A stretch of 12,396 nucleotides of DNA, from positions 7,207-19,602 of the forward strand of contig DCIQ01000142.1 in NCBI GenBank assembly GCA_002317435.1, read 5' to 3'. The notes below the pieces were generated by a model, which worked only from the letters and a program-made list of their open reading frames with translations, had not been told where the DNA came from and ran no database searches. The first letter of the stretch is position 1; each line of letters starts with the position of its first letter. Of the stretch, positions 1 through 5,956 are shown piece after piece. The translations under genes were made by a program, and so were the position numbers. Source of the DNA: Bacteroidales bacterium UBA1722. Lineage in GTDB: Bacteria > Bacteroidota > Bacteroidia > Bacteroidales > UBA932.

Positions 1-971
1 GTTTCGACCTTGTCGGAGATGCTCCAGGTCAGCATCGTAAGTTCGAGCCCGGTGGCCCAGTCGCTCCACACCTTCCACGCTTCCGCATCCAGAACTCCGT
101 CACCGGTGTTTTCGCATCCCGCGCATTCGGAGATGAAAATGGGGATGCCTGCCGCTATGGCCGATTCGGTACGTTCCCGCAGGTCGGCACCGTGGCTGGC
201 GGCATAAAAATGCATGGTATAGGCCACATTGTCATAACCTTCTATGGGTGCTGCGGCGCACAGATCGGGTCTCTGGTCCCAGCAGGGGTTTCCCATAAGG
301 ATGAGGGGATGGACTGTGGAGATGGAGCTGATGGTCTTTATGAGGGATTCGGCATACTCCTTCAGTTCCAGCCAGTAACTCATCATGGCCTTCTCATCGG
401 CGAGGTCAGCGTACCCGCGATGTTCTTCATTTGAACGGCATACCGGTTCGTTGAACAATTCGTAGATGACGTTGGGACACCGGGCATATCTGGTGGCCAC
501 TGCACGGAAGAATTCCTCTGCCTGCTGCGGATGAAGCAGGTGGGAGTGCCAGTCCACTATCACGTAGGCCCCGCAGGCTATGGCTCCGTCGACCACGGCG
601 TAGAGACACTTCAAAGCATTATCCGGATCGGAGATGTACCCGAGATTATCACCTGTCTCGTGGAGGTCATCCGCCCCGACGGCGGCTCTGAAGATCTTCA
701 CGCCCCATTCTTCGGAAATATGCTTTACGGAGGCCTGATTATAGAATCGGGGCCACAGATTGTGCCATCCGTAACTGACTCCGCGCATACATATTTTCTC
801 TCCGTCGGAGTTATAGATAGAGGTGCCTTCCACGTGGAGGGCGGGGAGGGTGCTCTGTTCCGCAGAAGGGGCGGTCTTGTCGGATTTGTCCGGTAGGCAA
901 TATACTGCACAGACGATGATTATCAGCACTGCCGCAAACCCCATTATCTTGTTAATTTGTCCGTTTTTCAT
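1..971 (-). CDS. GH5 (subfamily 2-like) endoglucanase, C-terminus cut by window edge
   Basis: An exported endo-beta-1,4-glucanase or glucomannanase of glycoside hydrolase family 5. The 323 residues in the window begin MKNGQINK, with a hydrophobic segment at about 10-25. That segment ends in AVYC, a poor lipobox, so the protein could be a lipoprotein or an anchored protein. The catalytic barrel starts near residue 46. It shows MRGVSYGWH (62-70), VDWHSH (139-144), ELFNEP (171-176) with the acid/base Glu175, HFYAASHG (254-261), and FISEC (279-283) with the nucleophile Glu282. WSISDK (316-321) is the barrel-closing tryptophan strand. The reading frame runs off the left edge, so a few tens of residues are probably missing. 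The ATG at 969-971 lies 28 bp after the GH130 stop, and I see no promoter in that gap, so it is probably the third gene of the operon. Subfamily 2 enzymes are mostly cellulases. The mannan context suggests action on the glucose links of glucomannan, which is inferred. Confidence 0.9.
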   Translation of the reverse strand, partial: MKNGQINKIMGFAAVLIIIVCAVYCLPDKSDKTAPSAEQSTLPALHVEGTSIYNSDGEKICMRGVSYGWHNLWPRFYNQASVKHISEEWGVKIFRAAVGADDLHETGDNLGYISDPDNALKCLYAVVDGAIACGAYVIVDWHSHLLHPQQAEEFFRAVATRYARCPNVIYELFNEPVCRSNEEHRGYADLADEKAMMSYWLELKEYAESLIKTISSISTVHPLILMGNPCWDQRPDLCAAAPIEGYDNVAYTMHFYAASHGADLRERTESAIAAGIPIFISECAGCENTGDGVLDAEAWKVWSDWATGLELTMLTWSISDKVE

Positions 972-999
972 AATATTATGACTTATTCTTGATGATGAC

Positions 1000-2157
1000 T
1001 TATCTGAGATTTCCGGTTATGAGTTCATTGAGCCTTCTGACCGTATCGGAGGTGGTGAAGCCGTCAGGCTTCGTATGGAGACAGTAGTCCACCAGCCGTT
1101 CCACTGTGGAGGTCGCCACGTGGAGACGGGTATCGCAGGATGCGTAATAGATGAACACCTTCCCGTCGCCGTCGGCTATCCATCCGTTCGAGAACAGGAC
1201 ATTCATCACATCTCCGGTGTATTCATCATCTTCGGGAGCCATGAAGAAGCCGGCCGGTTCGGCGGTCACTTCGGAAGGGTCTTCCAATGAGGTCATATAG
1301 AGATAGAGCACATATCTTAGTCCCGATGCGCATCCGCGGACTCCGTGGGCCAGATGAAGCCATCCCTGCGGGGTCTTTATCGGTGCGGGTCCTTCTCCGT
1401 TTTTCAATTCCTTGATGGTGTGATAATGTCTCAGGTTGATAATCTTCTCCTCCCGGATGGTGATATCAGTCATGTCATCCACCAGGGACCATCCTATTCC
1501 GCCTCCGCTGCCGGCATCTATGAAACCATCCTGGGGACGGGTATAGAGTGCATATTTCCCTTTTACGAATTCGGGATGGAGCACCACGTTCCTCTGCTGT
1601 GACGCTGATTTGATATCAGGCAGTCTCTCCCAGCTGATCAGATCGCGGGTGCGGACCACACCGGCGGATGCCACTGCCGCAGACAGATCTCCCGGGGCGG
1701 CTTCGGGGTCGCGTCGTTCGACGCAGAAGATTCCGTATATCCATCCGTCTTCGTGGGCAGTCAGGCGCATGTCATAGACATTGGTCGCAGGCTCCCCGTA
1801 TTCGGGGATAGTCACCGGCCTGTCCCGGAACCTGAAGTTGTCCGTTCCGTTCGGACTCTCCGCGATGGCGAAGAATGATTTTCTGTCCGCCGCCTCCACT
1901 CTCACCGCGAGCACATATCTGTCGTGCCACCTGATGGCTCCCGAATTGAAGGTGGCGTGGATGCCGAACCGTTCCATAAGGTACGGATTGGTCGTCTGAT
2001 TCAGGTCATACCGCCAGAACAAAGGTGTATGGGCGGCTGTCAGAATCGGATACCGGTACCTCTCGAACACACCGTTCCCTTCTGTCGGTTCGTTCTTTCT
2101 CGAAATCAGATCCTCGTATTCTGATTTCAGTTTTTCGAGTCTTTCCGTAAATATCAT
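1000..2157 (-). CDS. GH130 4-O-beta-D-mannosyl-D-glucose phosphorylase
   Basis: A cytoplasmic phosphorylase that converts Man-beta-1,4-Glc plus phosphate to alpha-mannose-1-phosphate and glucose. It belongs to the mannan catabolic pathway described in Bacteroides fragilis. The 385 residues (ATG at 2155-2157) match my memory of the B. fragilis enzyme closely along the whole length. Shared blocks are RYRYP and LTAAHTP (34-45), RYDLN (49-53), VRVE..DRKSFF (86-97), NVYDMRLTAHEDGW (126-139), QQRNVVLHPEF (187-197), RPQDGF (207-212) and HTIKE..NGEGP. Asp129 in NVYD corresponds to the catalytic Asp131 of the B. fragilis enzyme. There is no signal peptide. A TTG two codons upstream (2163) is an alternative start; the ATG is preferred. 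The GH26 stop is only 7 bp upstream, so the two are almost certainly cotranscribed. GH130 also contains mannobiose and mannosyl-chitobiose phosphorylases, but the motifs fit the mannosylglucose group (subfamily 1) best. Confidence 0.95.
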   Translation of the reverse strand: MIFTERLEKLKSEYEDLISRKNEPTEGNGVFERYRYPILTAAHTPLFWRYDLNQTTNPYLMERFGIHATFNSGAIRWHDRYVLAVRVEAADRKSFFAIAESPNGTDNFRFRDRPVTIPEYGEPATNVYDMRLTAHEDGWIYGIFCVERRDPEAAPGDLSAAVASAGVVRTRDLISWERLPDIKSASQQRNVVLHPEFVKGKYALYTRPQDGFIDAGSGGGIGWSLVDDMTDITIREEKIINLRHYHTIKELKNGEGPAPIKTPQGWLHLAHGVRGCASGLRYVLYLYMTSLEDPSEVTAEPAGFFMAPEDDEYTGDVMNVLFSNGWIADGDGKVFIYYASCDTRLHVATSTVERLVDYCLHTKPDGFTTSDTVRRLNELITGNLR

Positions 2158-2164
2158 TTTCAAA

Positions 2165-3250
2165 TCACATTTCTACTGATGATACCGTATCATCATTAAT
2201 AAAATTGATGAAATCCTCGCTGCATTGCGCACCCGGCCACGGGCCGAAGAAATGGTCAGGCTTGTCACAGGCGTTTCTCCAGGTAAGGACATAGCATAGG
2301 GGATACTCTTTCAGTACGGGCAGCAGAATACCGCACCACCACCGGTCTGAAGGGATACCCTCCCATCCGGTCTCCGTCAGGGCCATGATCTTTCCCTTCT
2401 CCAAGCATATTTCATCCAGACACTCCATACAGGTCCTTACATCCTTTTCGTAATTTATCTGGTTATAATAGGCGTCCACTCCCAGAATATCTATTATGTC
2501 ATCACCGGGATATCTCTCCATAAAATGCTTCCGGGAGAGTTCACCGGCAGTGGAGGGTGAATATGCCCATACGAGACGGTCACCGAGCCCCCTCTCTTCC
2601 ATATAGTCGTAAGTCATTCTCCAGAGAGCCCGGTACTCGTCGACGGCACATAAGTCCTCTCCCCACCAGAACCAGCTGCCGGTGTGCTCGTGCCAGGGGC
2701 GGAAGATGACCGGAACCGGAGTGCCGTCCTCCGTGGTGAGCGAACTGATGAAATCGGCGACAGGTCTCAGCCACCCTTCGATGAAGCGTTCGTGAAGGGG
2801 ACCTCCGGAAAGTATCGAACGGACTGTTTCTCCGGAACTGATGTCCCAGGCATTGCCACCGGTGAGAGGGTTTCGGGGATGCCATGAGATGGTTACGACA
2901 CCTCCCCGGAGATGATGACGTATGGCAGCTCCCCTCATCTGGTAAAAAAGGTTTCCGTCGATGTTTCGGTCACCACCCAGTTCCACTTCCCCCAAATCAA
3001 GTCCCAGAACGGCAGGGTAGTGCCCGCACAGTTCGAAAACGTCGGAACGGACGAAACAGGTGTCTTCGGGGTAGATTTTCCAGGTGTGTCCGTACATCAG
3101 GTCATCCTGATGGCCGAACATGACTTTACCCGATGTCACGGATGCCGCCAAGGTCTCCAGAAGATGTGTCCGGGGGTCAGCATTACGCCGCTGTATGTCA
3201 CAGGCCGGACAGGCGAACATGACACAACAGATCAGAATGGCGGCTTTCAT
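2165..3250 (-). CDS. GH26 endo-beta-1,4-mannanase, exported
   Basis: An extracytoplasmic beta-mannanase of family GH26 that cuts the backbone of mannan or glucomannan. From the ATG at 3248-3250 it has 361 residues and starts MKAAILICCVMFACPAC. This is a secretion signal with several cysteines, so it is possibly a lipoprotein, although the lipobox is not canonical. The catalytic domain shows FGHQDD (45-50), LDLGEVE (84-90), ISWHPRNP (121-128), FRPWHEHTGSWFWW (183-196) with the acid/base Glu188, GVDAYY (257-262), and ALTETGWEG (290-298) with the nucleophile Glu293. TWRNA (323-327) follows near the end. The frame stays open up to an ATG at 3305-3307. That start would give a 19-residue polar N-terminal extension ahead of the signal peptide and would lie within a few bases of the predicted transcription start, so the internal ATG is preferred. 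It is the first gene of the operon and leads directly into GH130 and GH5. Confidence 0.93.
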   Translation of the reverse strand: MKAAILICCVMFACPACDIQRRNADPRTHLLETLAASVTSGKVMFGHQDDLMYGHTWKIYPEDTCFVRSDVFELCGHYPAVLGLDLGEVELGGDRNIDGNLFYQMRGAAIRHHLRGGVVTISWHPRNPLTGGNAWDISSGETVRSILSGGPLHERFIEGWLRPVADFISSLTTEDGTPVPVIFRPWHEHTGSWFWWGEDLCAVDEYRALWRMTYDYMEERGLGDRLVWAYSPSTAGELSRKHFMERYPGDDIIDILGVDAYYNQINYEKDVRTCMECLDEICLEKGKIMALTETGWEGIPSDRWWCGILLPVLKEYPLCYVLTWRNACDKPDHFFGPWPGAQCSEDFINFINDDTVSSVEM

Positions 3251-3297
3251 CTGAAAGCCGGCTGCACAGGAGCCGAAGTTGTTATTGTCGATTTTCA

Positions 3298-3336
3298 AGT
3301 GACGCATAGTATTACAAATTTATTCTATGCGTCACT
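3298..3336. repeat. Perfect 12-bp inverted repeat over the GH26 promoter (likely operator)
   Basis: AGTGACGCATAG (3298-3309) and CTATGCGTCACT (3325-3336) are exact reverse complements separated by 15 bases. The 15-base centre contains the promoter -7 box TAAATTTG, and the arms cover the predicted start site on one side and the spacer between the boxes on the other. Arm centres are 27 bp apart, about two and a half helical turns. A regulator bound here would block RNA polymerase, so a repressor site relieved by mannan-derived sugar is the simplest reading. A terminator is unlikely because no T-run follows in the direction of transcription. Confidence 0.65.
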
Positions 3337-3346
3337 GTCAAACAAA
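3315..3346 (-). promoter_or_regulatory. Bacteroidota-type promoter of the mannan operon
   Basis: Reading leftward, TTTG (3343-3346) is followed after exactly 20 bases by TAAATTTG (3315-3322). This fits the Bacteroides primary sigma consensus TTTG / TAnnTTTG at usual spacing with no mismatch. Transcription should start about 3-6 bases further on, near 3309-3312. That leaves roughly a 60-base leader to the GH26 ATG at 3250, and almost none to the upstream ATG at 3307. A second TTTG (3339-3342) gives only 16 bases of spacing and is less likely to be used. The sequence match is direct; promoter activity is inferred. Confidence 0.75.
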
Positions 3347-3373
3347 TACAAATTCAACAATAATACATACTAT

Positions 3374-4780
3374 TCAATCGAAGATTTCTGCATCTGGGCC
3401 ACGGTACAGCAGACCTGTCCGTGAAGAGTCGAAAGCCGCCGGTGCGCTCCCCAGATCGGGGATGTTGAATGATTTGAGGGTGCGTTCATACAGGTATGGA
3501 TCTTCCTGAGGCAGGAGGAAAGGTTTTCCGCCGGTGCCTGTGTTATCCACATGGCAGATGAAAGGTTTTCCGTACTGACCGTCATCCCTCTTGGAAGCGA
3601 ATACCAGCCACCGGCTGTCGGAGGACCAGCTGTGGTAGGTCTCCTGAAAGTCAGGTGAACAGATTTCTGTCATCCTGCGGGAGCTTCCTGTGGCCAGATT
3701 CATGATCCAGAGGTCACATTCCCTGTGCCATATGGGGAACGTTCCGTAGTCGGCTACCGTGAATACGAGCCATTTCCCGTCAGGTGACGCTTTCGGGTGG
3801 CATACGGAGGCGTCGTGGGCGGACGCATCCCATATCAGTTCCGATTCCGGTCCGAGTCTGCCAGTAAGAGTGTCGAACGGGGTCTTGTAGAGGGAATATT
3901 TCAGTTTATCTATTTCTACTGGGATGGAGACAGTGTCCGCACCGCACCAGAAGACGGCGGTGCCGTCTGCCGAAAAGCAGGGGAATGTCTCCAGAAAGTC
4001 CTTCCTGCAGAATGAAGGTTCTGTCAGAATAGTATTCTTATCGAAGTCGGCTATGCATAAATCCGAAGCCGTGTCGAAGACCTCAAGCCTCTTTCCGGGA
4101 CCCGTATGGAATCCGGGTATGATTATGTTGGTGGAGAATACTCCCCATCTCCCGTCTGGATGGAGGTCGCCATAGACGGTACCGGAGATCATGCCGTCCC
4201 TGCGGAGATTCAATTTGCGGAGTTCTCCCCGCCGGGAGAGGATGGCTCCGCCGCGGCTGCCCCTGAGATAGAACATAGAGTTTTCTCCTTTATGGATGTG
4301 GCAGTTCATACAGGCATTGGAGGTGTTCTCCCAGCTTGAAAGAGTCCGTTCTTCGAAGGAGGCCACATCTCTCTCCTTTATCTCTACACGGTTCCATACT
4401 TCATAACCGGGCTCGATGAGGCGGTAAGTAAGGTAGCGGTCCATCGTATCCCGGCTGACCATTATGTCCCAGTCCCCCATAATGGAACTGTGCACGTGTA
4501 TGGTGTCATCTTCCGCCGACAGGACCAGACGTCTCCATTCTGCCGGCGGTATGCATACTTTCTTTCCGGAGATGCGTACCGTGATATCCCGGGATACGAA
4601 TGTCGTGACGGCTCTTCCGGAACCTTTTCCCGAATAGTGAAAATTCAGGGGGGCTATGTTCTTCGGGACGGTGACTTCTCTGTAGTCGGGATACAGGGAC
4701 GGCCGGGGGGATTCACCTGAGCATCCGTACAGCAGAAGTGCAGTAATCACCGTCAAACTAATGTCTCTGAGCTTTTTCAT
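3374..4780 (-). CDS. Heme-c-motif PD40/TolB-like beta-propeller lipoprotein (cassette A)
   Basis: A predicted membrane-anchored periplasmic protein of 468 residues; I do not know its function. The signal sequence MKKLRDISLTVITALLLYGC has a good lipobox with the lipid-bearing Cys20. Next comes the module shared by all three paralogues, YPDYREVTVP (30-39) and IAPLNF (42-47). YRLIEPGYEVW (119-129) follows, then one CMNCH heme-c motif (Cys157, Cys160, His161) and YLRGSRGGAILSRRG (171-185). PD40-like blades are visible at LHPDGRWGVFS (206-216), FSADGTAVFWC (269-279), ASPDGKWLVFT (331-341) and WSSDSRWLVFASKR (385-398). The ATG lies inside the end of the upstream DUF6057-like gene (23-bp overlap), which suggests translational coupling. 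By eye it is the most divergent of the three propeller paralogues. Names seen for such proteins include TolB-like translocation protein, but no Tol role is supported here. Confidence 0.88.
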   Translation of the reverse strand: MKKLRDISLTVITALLLYGCSGESPRPSLYPDYREVTVPKNIAPLNFHYSGKGSGRAVTTFVSRDITVRISGKKVCIPPAEWRRLVLSAEDDTIHVHSSIMGDWDIMVSRDTMDRYLTYRLIEPGYEVWNRVEIKERDVASFEERTLSSWENTSNACMNCHIHKGENSMFYLRGSRGGAILSRRGELRKLNLRRDGMISGTVYGDLHPDGRWGVFSTNIIIPGFHTGPGKRLEVFDTASDLCIADFDKNTILTEPSFCRKDFLETFPCFSADGTAVFWCGADTVSIPVEIDKLKYSLYKTPFDTLTGRLGPESELIWDASAHDASVCHPKASPDGKWLVFTVADYGTFPIWHRECDLWIMNLATGSSRRMTEICSPDFQETYHSWSSDSRWLVFASKRDDGQYGKPFICHVDNTGTGGKPFLLPQEDPYLYERTLKSFNIPDLGSAPAAFDSSRTGLLYRGPDAEIFD

Positions 4781-5771
4781 TTACTTTCGCAAAATGGAAA
4801 TAGTACCAATATGTCCTTCGGAAGTTATCGGAAAGCCGCTTCCCGCTGCCGTGGTCTTCAGTGTAGATGTCCGAATAGCGGCAGAAGTCGCGCCACACAT
4901 CTTCAGTTACACCGAACCTGCTCATGTTTTCCGGATTCATGATATTTTCAGACGCCATATATATGAGTGCTGCTTCCTGATAGAGACGGCACTCCCGGCG
5001 GCCGGGGACATAGTCCTGGATGAAAGCGGATATGTCTTTCGTCAGCAGGTCGTGGCACAGGAGATATTCGTAGGCCGGAAGATTTTCGGGGTTGCTTTCC
5101 AGAAGTCCCTTCAGTACCGGACGGATCTGTGCGGCTCCGTGGACGAAGTCGCTTTTCTGGACCAGTTTCCGCTTCTCTTTCCAGCTGTCGTCGGGTGTGT
5201 CATCCAGCAGAGCCAGATATTTGTCAGCGGCAGCGGTATCCCCGTTGATGAGGTTTATCTCCGCCAGTCTTCGGTAGAATCTCGGTCCCGACTGTGCGGG
5301 TGAGAATATCATACCGAGCATGGTATTGTGTTCCGCCATAGTCATTTCGCCCAGCTGATACCATACTTCGTCCGAACATATTATGCTCAGGACGGAGGAC
5401 TGTTCATCCACCGGGATGAACAGTCCGTAACCGAACGGCTGGTAGTGCTCCATCAGGTGTTCGCCCAGCTCTCCTCTCATCGCATTGGCGAGATTGAAGA
5501 AGTAGCTGCCCAGTATGGTCTTGGTGTCTTCGGCGGCCAGTTCCCCCACCTTATCCCAGTTCTGCCGGGATGCCTCCAATGCCATTCCGTAAAATCTTTC
5601 CCTCACCGGGTCAGGCTCTCCGAATGTTTCATACAGCCGGGGCAGGGTCAGTGACAGCTCTTTCGCGAATTTTACGTGATAAGGGTATCTGAGGACGGGA
5701 TAAAGCCGCCATCCGGCGATACCCAGGAGAACCGCTGCAGTAAATGCCATTATTGATCTCTTCACTATCAC
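4758..5771 (-). CDS. Short DUF6057-like protein: one membrane anchor plus TPR-like domain (cassette A)
   Basis: Unknown function. The 337 residues start with MIVKRS and a single hydrophobic segment (about 8-20), followed by the RYPYH motif (28-32). The other DUF6057-like copy with a visible N-terminus has the matching YPYH. From about residue 60 it aligns with the C-terminal soluble domain of its paralogues. Clear blocks are RLAEINLINGDTAAADKYL (168-186, against RLAETNYINGDTQVCEKYL in cassette B), ENLPAYEYLL (229-238), YQEAALIY (264-271) and TYWYYFHF (320-327). The polytopic membrane part of the long form is absent. Paired helices with this spacing look TPR-like. The start is uncertain. GTG at 5769-5771 keeps the basic residues before the anchor and is chosen here; ATG at 5748-5750 would drop them. 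With basic residues before a single anchor, the soluble domain should face the periplasm. The gene diverges from cassette B and overlaps the propeller lipoprotein gene downstream. Confidence 0.82.
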   Translation of the reverse strand: MIVKRSIMAFTAAVLLGIAGWRLYPVLRYPYHVKFAKELSLTLPRLYETFGEPDPVRERFYGMALEASRQNWDKVGELAAEDTKTILGSYFFNLANAMRGELGEHLMEHYQPFGYGLFIPVDEQSSVLSIICSDEVWYQLGEMTMAEHNTMLGMIFSPAQSGPRFYRRLAEINLINGDTAAADKYLALLDDTPDDSWKEKRKLVQKSDFVHGAAQIRPVLKGLLESNPENLPAYEYLLCHDLLTKDISAFIQDYVPGRRECRLYQEAALIYMASENIMNPENMSRFGVTEDVWRDFCRYSDIYTEDHGSGKRLSDNFRRTYWYYFHFAKVNEKAQRH

Positions 5772-5806
5772 TGTCTATGTAATGATTCCTCTGATAAAAT
5801 AGTGCA

Positions 5807-5814
5807 TAAATGTA
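5807..5814 (-). promoter_or_regulatory. Possible -7 box for cassette A
   Basis: On the leftward strand this reads TACATTTA, which differs from the consensus TAnnTTTG only in the last base. It would place the transcription start about 30 bases before the GTG at 5771. I see no TTTG at the expected 19-21 base spacing upstream, so the assignment is weak, or the promoter needs an activator. The palindrome at 5815-5827 abuts it. Confidence 0.3.
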
Positions 5815-5827
5815 CGATAATTTATCG
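5815..5827. repeat. 13-bp palindrome CGATAATTTATCG
   Basis: CGATAA and TTATCG are exact reverse complements around one central T. The palindrome lies immediately upstream of the candidate -7 box of cassette A, where a regulator could control that promoter. A chance AT-rich palindrome is possible at this length. Confidence 0.35.
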
Positions 5828-5844
5828 GGAAATGATTATTTGTT

Positions 5845-5858
5845 TCTGACACGTCAGA
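5845..5858. repeat. Palindrome TCTGAC-AC-GTCAGA next to the large inverted repeat
   Basis: Two exact 6-base arms (5845-5850 and 5853-5858) are separated by AC. The right arm overlaps the first three bases of the left arm of the large 19-bp inverted repeat. It could be part of one compound regulator-binding region, or chance. Confidence 0.3.
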
Positions 5859-5927
5859 TAACATTATTTGGCCACGCCGTTCAACAAAAAATGAGGAGGG
5901 ACTTCATTTGGCCAAATAATGTTATCT
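5856..5927. repeat. Perfect 19-bp inverted repeat in the divergent A/B intergenic region
   Basis: AGATAACATTATTTGGCCA (5856-5874) and TGGCCAAATAATGTTATCT (5909-5927) are exact reverse complements separated by 34 bases. The right arm also overlaps a self-complementary ATTTGGCCAAAT (5906-5917), so TGGCCA is the shared core. The right arm overlaps the candidate -7 box of cassette B. Possible readings are paired operators for one dimeric regulator of the divergent promoters, or a long hairpin if transcribed. I see no flanking target duplication that would suggest a transposon remnant. Confidence 0.75.
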
Positions 5928-5930
5928 TTA
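5923..5930 (+). promoter_or_regulatory. Possible -7 box for cassette B
   Basis: TATCTTTA matches TAnnTTTG except at the last base. The start site would be about 20 bases before the ATG at 5957. No TTTG lies at the usual spacing; the nearest one (5907-5910) is only 12 bases away. This is therefore a weak or regulated promoter candidate whose box overlaps the end of the 19-bp inverted repeat. Confidence 0.3.
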
Positions 5931-5956
5931 CGGAACGAAGAATAACATTTCGGACG

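Noticed and set aside
1..910. Several short open frames on both strands within the first 900 bases
   Set aside because: They are shadows of the GH5 gene, whose continuous minus-strand frame runs from 971 off the left edge with all catalytic motifs.
3298..3336. Rho-independent terminator after cassette A
   Set aside because: The inverted repeat could fold if read through, but no T-run follows it and it is centred on a consensus promoter, so an operator fits better.
5856..5927. Invertible promoter (phase variation switch) as in Bacteroides capsule loci
   Set aside because: The 34-bp centre is much shorter than known invertible promoters of this type, and flipping it does not create a well spaced TTTG / TAnnTTTG promoter. 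No recombinase gene is nearby. It is kept only as an alternative in the finding.
5810..5956. N-terminal extension of the cassette B DUF6057-like protein from the ATG at 5810
   Set aside because: The 49 extra residues would be encoded across the inverted repeat and place a polar stretch before the membrane anchor. The cassette A paralogue has its anchor at the very N-terminus.
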